Assembly (NCBI RefSeq): GCF_029223545.1
Contig: NZ_CP097870.1
Location: 992,001-1,056,000 of the forward strand
DNA: 64,000 nucleotides
Direction: 5' to 3'
Source of the DNA: Thauera sp. GDN1
Lineage (GTDB): Bacteria > Pseudomonadota > Gammaproteobacteria > Burkholderiales > Rhodocyclaceae
Shown: positions 1 to 9,895 of the stretch, piece after piece
How the letters are laid out: the number at the start of each line of letters is the position of its first letter
Numbering within the stretch: position 1 is the stretch's first letter
The notes under the pieces: model-generated
Database searches by the model: none
What the model was told of the DNA's origin: nothing
The model's input: the letters and a program-made list of their open reading frames with translations, nothing else
Program-made: the position numbers and the translations under genes

Positions 1-390
1 GTCGTCTCGGCGATGGACGACGATGCCTCGGTGCGACGGGCGCTGAAGGCCGGGGCCTCGGGCTTCGTCTCCAAGGCGAGCTCGGGAGAGGTGCTGGTCC
101 AGTCGGTGCGGGTGGTGCTCGACGGCGGCGTGCCGACCCCCGTCCGCAACCTGCGCGAACCGACCCGGCCCGTCGCCAGGGCTCCGGCCGAGCGGTTCGG
201 CCTGACCACCGCCCAGGCCCGGGTGCTGGAGTTGCTGGCCGGGGGACGCAGCAACCGCGAGATCGCCGACCTGCTCGGCCTGACCGAAGGCACGGTCAAG
301 GTGCACATGACCGCGATCTATCGCGCACTGGGGGTCAGCAGCCGCTCCCAGGCCCTGGTGGCGATCGCGCGCAGCGGCACGCGGCTGTGA
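1..390 (+). CDS. LuxR/NarL-family response regulator, C-terminal part (5' end outside window)
   Basis: The reading frame is open from base 1, so the gene starts upstream of the window. What remains is the end of a receiver domain, with the conserved lysine in GFVSKASSGEVL, a short linker, and a complete LuxR-type helix-turn-helix (LTTAQARVLELLAGGRSN, then GTVKVHMTAIYRALGV). This is the domain order of NarL/FixJ two-component transcription activators. Neither the partner kinase nor the phosphorylated aspartate is visible. It ends 30 bp from the convergent oxidoreductase gene, so nothing here shows its targets. Confidence 0.85.
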   Translation, partial: VVSAMDDDASVRRALKAGASGFVSKASSGEVLVQSVRVVLDGGVPTPVRNLREPTRPVARAPAERFGLTTAQARVLELLAGGRSNREIADLLGLTEGTVKVHMTAIYRALGVSSRSQALVAIARSGTRL

Positions 391-420
391 ACGCCGGTCC
401 CGGCGGCCCGCCGGCGCCAC

Positions 421-3400
421 TCAGGCGAGGGTGAGCGGGGCGGTCGCTGCCGGGGTGGGTGCCTCGCGCCAGCGCGCCAGCAGGGCGCGGCGTTGCTGCG
501 CCGCGGCGTGCATGGCGTGCGCCTTGACGTGACCGAAGCCGCGGATGCCTTCGGGAAGCCTGGCGATCTCGAGGGCGAGCGGCAGTCGGTCGTGGCCGAG
601 GCTGTCGATCAGTTCGGCGACGTCGGCTTCGTATTCGGCGATCAGTGCGCGCTCGGCCCGACGCTCCGCAGTGTGGCCGAAGATGTCCCAGCGCGTGCCG
701 CGCAGGCCCTTCAGCCGTGCGAGCAGGCGGAATACCCGCATCATGCCCGGGCCGAAGCTGCGCTTGGCGATGTGGCCGGTGTTCGGGTCGGGGCGGGCGA
801 GCAGCGGCGCAGCGAGATGGAAGCGCACGCTGTAGTCGCCATCGAAGCTCGCCTCCACCTTTTCCCAGAAGGCCGGGTCCGTGTACAGGCGGGCGACCTC
901 GTACTCGTCCTTGTAGGCGAGCAGCTTGAAGTAGTTGTGCGCGACCGCTTCGGCCAGCCGGGTGCTCCCGGGACCGACGCGGGCCGCTTCGGCAGCCCGC
1001 ACGCGCTCGACCAGGGCTCGGTAGCGCGCGGCGTAGGCGGCGTCCTGGTAGGCGGTGAGCGCCTCCATGCGGCGGGCGACGAGGGCGTCTAGATCGGGCG
1101 GGACCTCGGACCGTGCCGGCGCGGGCCGCGCATGGCGCTCGACCGCGGCGCGGTCGTGGGCGGCGCGCCGGCCCCACAGGAAGGCCTTGCGGTTCATCTC
1201 CACCGCCACGCCGTTCAGCTCCACGGCCTGCATCAGCGCCGCCTCGGACACCGGAACGAGGCCGCGCTGCCAGGCGAAGCCGAGCAGGAACAGGTTGGTG
1301 GCGATGGCGTCGCCGAGCAGGGTGGTGGCCAGCCCCTGGGCGTCGACGAAATCGGCGCGCGGCTCGTCGGCTTCCCGGGCATCGATGCCGAGCGCGTCGC
1401 GGATCGTGGCCCGCATGCGCTGCTCGGGAAACTGCCAGTCCGGGTTGCGGGTGAAGTCGGCGGTCGGCGTCTCGGCCAGGTTCACCACCGCGCGCGTCCG
1501 CCCGGCGGCCATCTTCGCCAGCGCCTCGACGCTGGCGCTGACGATCAGGTCGCCGCCGATCACCGCATCGGCTTCGCCGGCGGCGATGCGCACCGCGTGC
1601 AGGTCGTCGGGGTGCTCGGCGATGCGGATGTGGCTGTACACCGAGCCGCCCTTCTGCGCCATGCCGGTCATGTCGAGCACGGTGACGCCCTTGCCGTCGA
1701 GATGCGCGGCCATGCCGATCAGCGCGCCGATGGTGATCACCCCGGTGCCGCCGACGCCGGTGACCAGGATGGAGTAGGGGCGGGTGGTGGCCGGCAGTGC
1801 CGGGTCGGGCGGGGTGCCGAAGTGCGAATCCTCGGCGGCCAGCGCCTTGCCCTTGCGCAACTGTCCGCCCTCGATGGTGATGAAGCTCGGGCAGAAGCCC
1901 TTCAGGCAGGAGTAGTCCTTGTTGCACGAGGACTGGTCGATCTGGCGCTTGCGTCCGAACTCGGTCTCGACCGGCACGATCGACATGCAGTTCGACTGGA
2001 TGCCGCAGTCGCCGCAGCCCTCGCACACCGCCTCGTTGATGAACACCCGCCGCGCCGGGTCGGGGAAGGTGCCGCGCTTGCGCCGGCGGCGCTTCTCGGC
2101 GGCGCAGGTCTGGTCGTAGATCAGCGCGGTGACGCCACCCGACTCGCGCAGCTCGCGCTGGATGGCGTCGAGTTCGTCGCGGTGGCGTATCGGCACGTGC
2201 GGGATGTCGGCGGGGCCGTAGGCGCGCTCGGTGCCGTCGGTGACGACGACGATGTTGTGCACACCCTCGGCCTGCAGCTGGCGGACGATGGTGGGTACGT
2301 CGAGCGGGCCGTCGTGGGGCTGGCCCCCGGTCATCGCCACGGCGTCGTTGTAGAGGATCTTGTAGGTGATGTTGACCCTGGCCGCCACCGCCTGGCGGAT
2401 CGCCAGCAGTCCGGAGTGGAAGTAGGTGCCGTCGCCGAGGTTGGCGAAGATGTGCTTTTCGCGCGTGAACGGCGCCTGGCCGACCCAGGGCACGCCTTCG
2501 CCGCCCATGTGGGTGAAGGTCGCGGTGCGCCGCTCGGGCATCCAGGTCACCATGTAGTGGCAGCCGATGCCGGCCACCGCGCGGCTGCCCGCAGGCACGT
2601 GGGTGGAGGTGTTGTGCGGGCAGCCCGAGCAGAAGGTGGGGATGCGATCGACGGCGAAGCTGCGCTGCGCGAGCGCGGCCTCCTTGGCCTCGAGGAAGGC
2701 GAGGCGGGCGTGGATGCGTTCGGAGGTGAAGAAGCGGTCGATGCGGGCGGCGATCACGCGCGCGATCATCGCCGGGGTGAGCTCGCCCGCCGCCGGCAGC
2801 AGCCAGTCGCCGTGGTCGATGGTGCCGTCGGCGCGCCCGATGCGCGCCCATTCGCCCTTCTCGTCGAACTTGCCGATCACGCGCGGGCGCACGTCCTCGC
2901 GCCAGTTGTAGAGCTCCTCCTTGAGCTGGTACTCGAGCAGCTGGCGCTTTTCCTCGACCACCAGGATCTCGTCCAGCCCTTCGGCGAAGCGGCGCACGCC
3001 GTCCGCCTCCAGCGGCCACACCATGCCGACCTTGTACAGGCGGATGCCGATCTCGGCGGCCAGCGCGTCGTCGATGCCGAGGTCGTCGAAGGCCTGGCGC
3101 ACGTCGAGATAGCTCTTGCCGCTGGTGATGATGCCCAGGCGGGGCGCGGGCGAGTCGATGATCACGCGGTTGAGGCCGTTGGCGCGGGCGTAGGCGAGCG
3201 CGGCGTAGAGCTTGTGGTGCAGCAGGCGTTTTTCCTGCACCAGCGGCGGATCGGGCCAGCGGATGTTGAGGCCGTCCGCTGGAAGGGCGAAATCGGTGGG
3301 GATGACGACCTGCACGCGTAGCGGGTCGATGTCCACCGAGGCCGAGGTCTCCACCGTGTCGGCCAGTGCCTTGAACGCCACCCAGCAGCCGGAATAGCGC

Positions 3401-3990
3401 GACAGCGCGTAGCCGTGCACGCCGAAGTCGATGTATTCCTGCACGCCCGCCGGCGCCAGCACCGGCATCATCATCGACTTGAAGAAGTGGTCGGTCTGGT
3501 GGGGCAGGGTGGAGGACTTCGCGGCATGGTCGTCGCCGGCCACCACCAGCACGCCGCCGAACTTCGCGCTGCCGGCGGCATTGGCGTGGCGGAACACGTC
3601 GCCGCAGCGGTCCACGCCCGGACCCTTGCCGTACCACAGCGCGAACACGCCCTGGTATTCGGGCTGCGGGGTCAGTCCGAGCTGCTGCGTGCCCCAGACC
3701 GCAGTGGCGGCGAGGTCCTCGTTGACGCCGGGCTGGAACACGATGTGGCGCGCCTGCAGATGCCGCTTCGCCTTCCACAACGTCTGGTCGAGCCCGCCGA
3801 GCGGTGAGCCGCGATAGCCGGACACGAAGCCGGCGGTGTTGAGGCCGGCGGCTTCGTCGCGTGCCTTCTGGATCAGCAGCAGGCGCACCAGGGCCTGGTA
3901 GCCACTCAGATAGACGCGCCCGGCGCCCTGCGTGTATTTGTCGTCCAGGCTCGGTGCCTGGGGGCTGCCGCCCGGGAACGCTTCGGCCAT
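421..3990 (-). CDS. Fused indolepyruvate:ferredoxin oxidoreductase
   Basis: The 1189-residue protein matches the single-chain (IorA-IorB-type fusion) 2-oxoacid:ferredoxin oxidoreductases. These oxidatively decarboxylate aryl pyruvates from aromatic amino acids to aryl-acetyl-CoA with thiamine diphosphate and Fe-S clusters. Visible in order are an N-terminal pyrimidine-binding-like segment (GYRGSPLGGLDQ), a TPP-domain motif FCSGCPHNTSTHVP, a cysteine-rich ferredoxin-like region near residues 650-700 (CEGCGDCGIQSNC, then CNKDYSCLKGFCP), and a gamma-type domain beginning around residue 745 (GVGGTGVITIGALIGMAA). The start is supported by an AGGAGGAG ribosome site just upstream. The FAD-dependent dehydrogenase gene lies upstream on the same strand, 150 bp away, so co-transcription is possible but unproven. 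Substrate preference cannot be read from sequence; phenylpyruvate and indolepyruvate are the usual ones. Confidence 0.93.
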   Translation of the reverse strand: MAEAFPGGSPQAPSLDDKYTQGAGRVYLSGYQALVRLLLIQKARDEAAGLNTAGFVSGYRGSPLGGLDQTLWKAKRHLQARHIVFQPGVNEDLAATAVWGTQQLGLTPQPEYQGVFALWYGKGPGVDRCGDVFRHANAAGSAKFGGVLVVAGDDHAAKSSTLPHQTDHFFKSMMMPVLAPAGVQEYIDFGVHGYALSRYSGCWVAFKALADTVETSASVDIDPLRVQVVIPTDFALPADGLNIRWPDPPLVQEKRLLHHKLYAALAYARANGLNRVIIDSPAPRLGIITSGKSYLDVRQAFDDLGIDDALAAEIGIRLYKVGMVWPLEADGVRRFAEGLDEILVVEEKRQLLEYQLKEELYNWREDVRPRVIGKFDEKGEWARIGRADGTIDHGDWLLPAAGELTPAMIARVIAARIDRFFTSERIHARLAFLEAKEAALAQRSFAVDRIPTFCSGCPHNTSTHVPAGSRAVAGIGCHYMVTWMPERRTATFTHMGGEGVPWVGQAPFTREKHIFANLGDGTYFHSGLLAIRQAVAARVNITYKILYNDAVAMTGGQPHDGPLDVPTIVRQLQAEGVHNIVVVTDGTERAYGPADIPHVPIRHRDELDAIQRELRESGGVTALIYDQTCAAEKRRRRKRGTFPDPARRVFINEAVCEGCGDCGIQSNCMSIVPVETEFGRKRQIDQSSCNKDYSCLKGFCPSFITIEGGQLRKGKALAAEDSHFGTPPDPALPATTRPYSILVTGVGGTGVITIGALIGMAAHLDGKGVTVLDMTGMAQKGGSVYSHIRIAEHPDDLHAVRIAAGEADAVIGGDLIVSASVEALAKMAAGRTRAVVNLAETPTADFTRNPDWQFPEQRMRATIRDALGIDAREADEPRADFVDAQGLATTLLGDAIATNLFLLGFAWQRGLVPVSEAALMQAVELNGVAVEMNRKAFLWGRRAAHDRAAVERHARPAPARSEVPPDLDALVARRMEALTAYQDAAYAARYRALVERVRAAEAARVGPGSTRLAEAVAHNYFKLLAYKDEYEVARLYTDPAFWEKVEASFDGDYSVRFHLAAPLLARPDPNTGHIAKRSFGPGMMRVFRLLARLKGLRGTRWDIFGHTAERRAERALIAEYEADVAELIDSLGHDRLPLALEIARLPEGIRGFGHVKAHAMHAAAQQRRALLARWREAPTPAATAPLTLA

Positions 3991-4140
3991 GGTCGTCTCC
4001 TCCTGCCCAAAATCGTGGTTTCGGGTGCCGCGCGCCGCATCGCGTCCCGCCTCGTGGGCGGGGTGGCAAGGGCTCGCATCAGACTAGACGCGGTCCGGCC
4101 GGGCCTCAATCAATGAATACCCCGAGGCCGGCAGCCGGGC

Positions 4141-5544
4141 TCACAGGCCGGGAACCACCTTCCCCGGATTGAGCAGGTTGTGCGGGTCCAGGGCCTGCTT
4201 GATCGCGCGCATGAAATCCACCGCCTCGCCATGCTCCTGCACCAGGAAGGCCTGCTTGCCGATGCCGATGCCGTGCTCGCCGGTGCAGGTGCCGCCCATC
4301 GCCAGCGCGCGCTCGACGATGCGCCGGTTCAGGGCTTCGGCCTGCGCGTTCTCCGCCTCGTCCTCGGGGTCGACCAGGATGATGGCGTGGAAGTTGCCGT
4401 CGCCGACGTGGCCGACGATGGGCGCGATCAGGCCGGTGGCGTCGATGTCGGCGCGCGTCGCGGCCACGCACTCGGCGAGCGCGGAGATCGGCACGCACAC
4501 GTCGGTGGTGATCGCGCGGCTGCCCGGGCGCAGATTCAGGCTGGCGAAGTAGGCGTCGTGGCGCGCGGCCCACAGCCGGCTGCGGTCCTCGGGATGTTCT
4601 GCCCAGTCGAAGTCGAGGCCGCCGTTCTCGCTCGCCAGCTCCTGCACGGTGCGTGCCTGTTCGGCGACCCCGGCCGGGCTGCCGTGGAACTCGAAGAACA
4701 GCATCGGCGCCTCGCGCAGCGTGGTCTTGCTGTAGCGGTTGATCGCGCGCACGCACAGCTCGTCGACCAGCTCGATGCGCGCCACCGGCACGCCGAGCTG
4801 GATGGTCTGGATCACGGCGTTGACCGCCGACACCACGTCGGGGAAGGCGCACACCGCGGCCGAGCTCGCCTCCGGCAGCGGGTGCAGACGGATCGTCAGT
4901 TCGGTGATCAGGCCCAGCGTGCCTTCCGAGCCGACCAGCAGTCGGGTGAGGTCGTAGCCGGCAGAGGACTTGCGCGCACGACCGCCGGTGCGGATGACCC
5001 GCCCGTCTGCCATCACCGCGGTGAGGCCGAGCACGTTCTCGCGCATGGTGCCGTAGCGCACCGCATTGGTCCCCGAGGCGCGCGTCGCGGTCATGCCGCC
5101 GAGCGAGGCGTCGGCGCCGGGATCGATCGGGAAGAACAGGCCGCTGCCGTGCAGTTCGGCATTGAGCTGCTTGCGCGTCACCCCCGGCTGCACCACGACC
5201 AGCATGTCCTCGGCGCGGATGTCGAGCACCTTGTTCATCTCGCTGAAGTCCACGCACACGCCGCCGCGGGTGGCCAGGATGTGGCCCTCGAGCGAGCTGC
5301 CGACGCCGAAGGGAATCACCGGCACGTCGAACTCCGCGCAGGCGCGCACCAGGTCGACGACCTCGTCGGTCGTGTGCACGAACACCACCGCGTCCGGCGC
5401 GGCGTCGGGAAAGTGGGACTCGTCGTGGCCGTGATGGGCGCGGATGCCCTGGGCGCGGCTCGCCCGTTTCCCGAACCGGTCTTCCAGGCGCTGTTCGAGA
5501 GCTTCCGGGAAGGGGCGGCGGGCGGTCTGTTCGGCTGGCTTCAT
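4141..5544 (-). CDS. FAD-linked oxidase, D-lactate dehydrogenase (cytochrome)/GlcD type
   Basis: The 467-residue protein is of the FAD_binding_4 / FAD-oxidase C family, which oxidises D-2-hydroxy acids such as D-lactate or glycolate and passes electrons to cytochrome or quinone. The FAD-binding motif PVIPFGVGSSLEGH lies near residue 75. The C-terminal half carries HVGDGNFHAI and the family signature CTGEHGIGIGKQAFL. The start MKPAEQTARR was chosen because the in-frame extension upstream runs through the tRNA-Tyr gene and has no family similarity. No glcE or glcF partner follows, so a stand-alone D-lactate dehydrogenase is more likely than a glycolate oxidase subunit; the exact substrate is uncertain. 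The next gene downstream is the indolepyruvate oxidoreductase. Confidence 0.88.
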   Translation of the reverse strand: MKPAEQTARRPFPEALEQRLEDRFGKRASRAQGIRAHHGHDESHFPDAAPDAVVFVHTTDEVVDLVRACAEFDVPVIPFGVGSSLEGHILATRGGVCVDFSEMNKVLDIRAEDMLVVVQPGVTRKQLNAELHGSGLFFPIDPGADASLGGMTATRASGTNAVRYGTMRENVLGLTAVMADGRVIRTGGRARKSSAGYDLTRLLVGSEGTLGLITELTIRLHPLPEASSAAVCAFPDVVSAVNAVIQTIQLGVPVARIELVDELCVRAINRYSKTTLREAPMLFFEFHGSPAGVAEQARTVQELASENGGLDFDWAEHPEDRSRLWAARHDAYFASLNLRPGSRAITTDVCVPISALAECVAATRADIDATGLIAPIVGHVGDGNFHAIILVDPEDEAENAQAEALNRRIVERALAMGGTCTGEHGIGIGKQAFLVQEHGEAVDFMRAIKQALDPHNLLNPGKVVPGL

Positions 5545-5677
5545 GCCTGTTGCTCCGGGGGGTCGAAAGCGTGCATTATCGCCGCCGACCGGTGCTGCGG
5601 TCTTTCGCGTCGGGCACCGGGTCGGGGGGGGTTCAATCGCCCGACGCGCTTTCTCCAAAAAAAGATCACGAAAACAT

Positions 5678-5706
5678 TTGACAGGTCGTCTGGTGGGCAC
5701 TATAGT
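5678..5706 (+). promoter_or_regulatory. Sigma-70 promoter for the tRNA-tuf cluster
   Basis: A consensus -35 TTGACA (5678-5683) and a -10 TATAGT (5701-5706) are separated by exactly 17 bp. A GC-rich discriminator (GCGGAGC) follows, typical of stringently controlled stable-RNA promoters. Transcription would begin about 10 nt before tRNA-Tyr. Confidence 0.85.
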
Positions 5707-5722
5707 GCGGAGCTTCCCGGAC

Positions 5723-5807
5723 GGAGGGATACCCAAGCGGTCAACGGGATCAGACTGTAAATCTGACGGCTCAGCCTTCGAAGGTTCGAATCCTTCTCCC
5801 TCCACCA
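5723..5807 (+). tRNA. tRNA-Tyr (anticodon GTA)
   Basis: An 85-nt class II tRNA with a long variable arm. The acceptor stem GGAGGGA pairs with TCCCTCC, the discriminator is A, and CCA is encoded. Anticodon GTA is at 5757-5759 and the T-arm GGTTCGAATCC is present. It is the first gene of the Tyr-Gly-Thr-tuf-Trp cluster. Confidence 0.96.
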
Positions 5808-5912
5808 AGTTTCAGTCGTGCCGCAGCAGGCTGCGGTCGGCGTAGCGGATGCAGTGAATCGGCTGCGAGTGTTGTGTAAGTGGTGTGCAAGCGAACGCAG
5901 TTGCAGGCATGT

Positions 5913-5986
5913 GCGGGTGTAGCTCAATGGTAGAGCAGAAGCCTTCCAAGCTTATGACGAGGGTTCGATTCCCTTCACCCGCTCCA
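5913..5986 (+). tRNA. tRNA-Gly (anticodon TCC)
   Basis: A 74-nt tRNA with acceptor stem GCGGGTG/CACCCGC, encoded CCA, a D-arm AGCTCAATGGTAGAGC and anticodon TCC at 5945-5947 in the loop CTTCCAA. The T-arm is GGGTTCGATTCCC. It lies 105 nt after tRNA-Tyr, presumably on the same transcript. Confidence 0.96.
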
Positions 5987-6013
5987 GCAGTGCTGTGTTT
6001 GCAAGGTTTCGGA

Positions 6014-6088
<75 letters not shown>

Positions 6089-6109
6089 CTCATTTTCTGC
6101 CTGGCCTGG

Positions 6110-6146
6110 GCGGCGGCCAACGAGTGTGGTCGCCGCGCCGGTTTTT
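6110..6146 (+). terminator. Attenuator-like hairpin in the tuf leader
   Basis: A 10-bp stem (GCGGCGGCCA with TGGTCGCCGC, one G-U pair) and a 7-nt loop are followed five bases later by a run of five T. It lies between tRNA-Thr and tuf, so it could partially terminate transcription or mark a processing site that frees the tRNA from the mRNA. The function is inferred from structure only. Confidence 0.4.
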
Positions 6147-6172
6147 CTGGTTCTGATTTTAAGGATAGCGAT

Positions 6173-7363
<1,191 letters not shown>

Positions 7364-7383
7364 TTCGCTCGATCGTTGCCAGA

Positions 7384-7409
7384 AAGGCGCATCCGTCAGG
7401 GTGCGCCTT
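7384..7409 (+). other. Hairpin between tuf and tRNA-Trp
   Basis: An 8-bp perfect inverted repeat, AAGGCGCA with TGCGCCTT, has a 10-nt loop. No T-run follows, so it is more likely an RNA processing or stabilising structure at the tuf 3' end than a full terminator. Confidence 0.4.
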
Positions 7410-7423
7410 GCAGTCTCTGCTGC

Positions 7424-7499
7424 AGGGGTATAGCTCAACTGGCAGAGCGTCGGTCTCCAAAACCGAAGGTTGGGGGTTCGATTCCCTCTGCCCCTGCCA
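7424..7499 (+). tRNA. tRNA-Trp (anticodon CCA)
   Basis: A 76-nt tRNA with acceptor stem AGGGGTA/TGCCCCT, discriminator G and encoded CCA. Anticodon CCA is at 7457-7459 and the T-arm is GGGGTTCGATTCCC. It sits between tuf and secE, the standard location in Beta- and Gammaproteobacteria. Confidence 0.96.
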
Positions 7500-7523
7500 T
7501 AATTTTCCGGGTGTTCATCCGCA

Positions 7524-7871
7524 ATGGCCGATAAGTTGAAATTCGCGCTGGCGCTGGCGCTGTTGGCAGCCGGCGTGGTCGGCTTCTACCTGCTGGTCGA
7601 GCAGCCGCTCGTGCTGCGTGTCCTTTCGGTTCTGGCTGGCCTGGGTGCGGGTATCGCCGTTGCCTCGCTCTCCGAGCCTGGCAAGCGCTTCATCGGATTC
7701 GCCCGCGAATCGATTACCGAAACCAAGAAGGTCGTCTGGCCGAGCCGCAAGGAAACCACGCAGACCACCGGTCTGGTGTTTGCCTTCGTGGTGGTCATGG
7801 CGCTGTTCCTGTGGTTGACGGACAAGAGCCTGGAATGGGTCCTGTACGACCTGATCCTGGGTTGGAAGTGA
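7524..7871 (+). CDS. secE: Preprotein translocase subunit SecE
   Basis: The 115-residue inner-membrane protein clamps SecY in the SecYEG channel. Three hydrophobic segments are visible (about residues 4-24, 30-50 and 85-110), as in the longer E. coli-type SecE. The conserved cytoplasmic amphipathic motif is present in [18 protein letters not shown]. It is followed after one base by nusG, the invariant secE-nusG pair. Confidence 0.95.
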   Translation: MADKLKFALALALLAAGVVGFYLLVEQPLVLRVLSVLAGLGAGIAVASLSEPGKRFIGFARESITETKKVVWPSRKETTQTTGLVFAFVVVMALFLWLTDKSLEWVLYDLILGWK

Positions 7872-7872
7872 T

Positions 7873-8406
7873 ATGAGCAAGCGTTGGTATGTGGTTCACG
7901 CCTATTCGGGCTTCGAGAAGTCCGTGCAGCGCGCGCTGGTCGATCGCGTCAACCGGTCGGGCATGCAGGACAGCTTCGGCCAGATCCTGGTGCCGGTCGA
8001 GGAAGTGATCGAGATGCGTGGCGGCCAGAAGACCGTCACCGAGCGCAAGTTCTTCCCGGGTTACGTCCTCGTCGAAATGGAAATGAACGACGAGACCTGG
8101 CACCTGGTGAAGTCGACGCCCAAGGTCACTGGCTTCGTCGGCGGTACGGCGAACAAGCCCGCTCCGATCTCCGAGAAGGAGGTCGAGAAGATCATGCAGC
8201 AGATGCAGGAGGGCGTGGACAAGCCGCGTCCCAAGGTGCTGTTCGAGATCGGCGAGGTCGTGCGCGTCAAGGAAGGTCCGTTTACCGACTTCCACGGCAG
8301 CGTCGAGGATGCCAACTACGAGAAGAACAAGCTGCGCGTGTCGGTGACCATCTTCGGTCGCGCCACGCCAGTGGAACTGGATTTCGCCCAGGTCGAGAAG
8401 ACCTGA
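7873..8406 (+). CDS. nusG: Transcription termination/antitermination factor NusG
   Basis: The 177-residue protein binds the RNA polymerase clamp, suppresses pausing, and links polymerase to Rho or to ribosomal protein S10. The N-terminal NGN domain begins [16 protein letters not shown] and contains PGYVLVEM. The C-terminal KOW domain includes [15 protein letters not shown]. Length is normal for the family. The start follows the secE stop by one base, so translation is probably coupled. Confidence 0.97.
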   Translation: MSKRWYVVHAYSGFEKSVQRALVDRVNRSGMQDSFGQILVPVEEVIEMRGGQKTVTERKFFPGYVLVEMEMNDETWHLVKSTPKVTGFVGGTANKPAPISEKEVEKIMQQMQEGVDKPRPKVLFEIGEVVRVKEGPFTDFHGSVEDANYEKNKLRVSVTIFGRATPVELDFAQVEKT

Positions 8407-8412
8407 GCGACA

Positions 8413-8434
8413 CGGCAGGCCGCAAGGTCTGCCG
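8413..8434 (+). promoter_or_regulatory. rplK leader hairpin (candidate L1 binding element)
   Basis: Within the 104-nt gap between nusG and rplK a 9-bp stem (CGGCAGGCC with GGTCTGCCG, one G-U) is closed by a GCAA tetraloop. L1 is known to repress its own operon by binding the L11 leader mRNA, so this is a reasonable candidate. Assignment to L1 is inference; a second imperfect hairpin lies just downstream (about 8461-8485). Confidence 0.4.
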
Positions 8435-8510
8435 CAGCCCGTTCACGCGGGCAAAGCGAGGAGCGCCGGTCCTTCCGGTGCGCTAGCACTCATCACAGGA
8501 GCAAGCCGCA

Positions 8511-8942
8511 ATGGCAAAGAAAATCACTGGCTACGTAAAGCTGCAGGTGCCGGCCGGCAAGGCCAACCCCAGCCCCCCCATCGGTCCGGCGCTCGGTCAG
8601 CGCGGCCTGAACATCATGGAATTCTGCAAGGCGTTCAACGCCAAGACCCAGGGCATGGAGCCCGGTCTGCCGATTCCGGTGGTGATCACCGCCTACGCCG
8701 ACAAGTCCTTCACCTTCATCATGAAGACGCCGCCGGCGACCGTGCTGATCAAGAAGGCTGCCGGTGTCCAGAAGGGCTCGCCGAAGCCGCATACCGACAA
8801 GGTCGGCAAGATCACCCGTGCCCAGGTCGAGGAAATCGCCAAGACCAAGCAGCCCGATCTGACCGCTGCCGACATGGAAGCCGCCGTGCGCACCATCGCC
8901 GGTTCCGCCCGCAGCATGGGCATCACCGTGGAGGGCCTGTAA
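8511..8942 (+). CDS. rplK: 50S ribosomal protein L11
   Basis: The 143-residue protein forms the GTPase-associated centre with 23S rRNA and L10-L12. The N-terminal proline-rich segment ([19 protein letters not shown]) that contacts thiostrepton and release factors is intact, as is the C-terminal rRNA-binding domain ([12 protein letters not shown]). An AGGAG ribosome site precedes the ATG. It is the first gene of the L11-L1-L10-L12 segment, with rplA starting two bases after its stop. Confidence 0.98.
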   Translation: MAKKITGYVKLQVPAGKANPSPPIGPALGQRGLNIMEFCKAFNAKTQGMEPGLPIPVVITAYADKSFTFIMKTPPATVLIKKAAGVQKGSPKPHTDKVGKITRAQVEEIAKTKQPDLTAADMEAAVRTIAGSARSMGITVEGL

Positions 8943-8944
8943 TC

Positions 8945-9643
8945 ATGGCGAAGCTGTCCAAGCGAGTTCAGGCGCTGCGCGCCAAGGTTGATCGCAACCA
9001 GGCCTATCCGGTCGCCGATGCGCTGCGTCTGGTCAAGGAGTGCGCGACCGCCAAGTTCGACGAGTCGATCGATATCGCCGTCAATCTCGGCGTCGATGCG
9101 CGCAAGTCGGACCAGGTCGTTCGTGGCTCGGTCGTGCTGCCCGCCGGTACCGGCAAGTCGGTGCGCGTGGCCGTGTTCGCCCAGGGCGACAAGGCTGAAG
9201 CCGCCCGCGCCGCTGGCGCCGAAGTCGTCGGTTTCGACGACCTCGCCGAGCAGGTCAAGGCCGGCAACCTCAACTTCGACGTCTGCATCGCGACCCCTGA
9301 CGCCATGCGCGTGGTCGGCCAGCTCGGCCAGATCCTCGGCCCGCGCGGCCTGATGCCGAACCCGAAGGTCGGCACCGTGACCATGGACGTCGCCACCGCG
9401 GTCAAGAACGCCAAGGCCGGTCAGGTCCAGTACCGTACCGACAAGGCCGGCCTGGTGCACGCCACCATCGGTCGCGCCTCGTTCGAGGTCGATGCGCTGC
9501 AGCGGAACCTCGCCGCCTTCATCGATGCCCTGGTCAAGGCCAAGCCGGCCGCCGCCAAGGGTGTCTATCTGCGCCGCATCGCCGTGTCCAGCACCATGGG
9601 TTCCGGCGTGCGTGTGGAGCCGGGCAGCCTGAACGCTGCCTGA
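8945..9643 (+). CDS. rplA: 50S ribosomal protein L1
   Basis: The 232-residue protein builds the L1 stalk that moves deacyl-tRNA out of the E site, and in studied bacteria represses translation of rplK-rplA. The L1 signature around [18 protein letters not shown] is present (here written with [13 protein letters not shown]). It starts two bases after rplK, so the two are translationally coupled. Confidence 0.98.
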   Translation: MAKLSKRVQALRAKVDRNQAYPVADALRLVKECATAKFDESIDIAVNLGVDARKSDQVVRGSVVLPAGTGKSVRVAVFAQGDKAEAARAAGAEVVGFDDLAEQVKAGNLNFDVCIATPDAMRVVGQLGQILGPRGLMPNPKVGTVTMDVATAVKNAKAGQVQYRTDKAGLVHATIGRASFEVDALQRNLAAFIDALVKAKPAAAKGVYLRRIAVSSTMGSGVRVEPGSLNAA

Positions 9644-9689
9644 TTGCCCGGAGCGTCCGCCGCGCGCGGACGAACCGACGAACTTTGAG

Positions 9690-9715
9690 CCGTGGCCACC
9701 TGCGGGTGGTCACGG
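9690..9715 (+). promoter_or_regulatory. rplJ (L10) leader hairpin
   Basis: The 252-nt gap 9644-9895 before rplJ contains an 11-bp stem (CCGTGGCCACC with GGTGGTCACGG, one G-U) with a TGCG loop, plus further GC-rich pairing around 9801-9830. The gap size and position match the L10-leader autoregulatory RNA, where L10-(L12)4 binds and blocks rplJ translation. The kink-turn of that motif was not verified by eye. Confidence 0.5.
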
Positions 9716-9895
9716 ATCGTCAAAGACCGCAGGTGCGTGCGCCGCAAGGCCGCGCTTAAGCATGTGAATGGCCTGCGCAGACGGTGTGCTCAGAACAGGA
9801 TTTGGCCGCTTCGTCGGCCGCGCTCCTGATCCAGGTCGCCGTGGGTGCGAATCGCGCGAGCGGTTCGCGTGTTGACTTGAAAGGAGGAAAGACCT

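Noticed and set aside
400..414. CCGGCGG/CCGCCGG palindrome between the regulator and the oxidoreductase gene as a terminator
   Set aside because: It is a 7-bp self-complement with a one-base centre in very GC-rich sequence and no T-tract on either strand.
335..4069. Very long open frames antisense to the oxidoreductase, rpoB, rpoC, uvrA and the RND pump gene (several above 700 codons)
   Set aside because: They are artefacts of high GC at third positions. Their translations are repetitive Arg/His/Ala-rich, match no family, and lie opposite genes with clear motifs.
5545..5808. N-terminal extension of the FAD-linked oxidase through the tRNA-Tyr gene
   Set aside because: The extension would read the tRNA antisense and adds residues without family similarity; the ATG at 5544 gives normal length.
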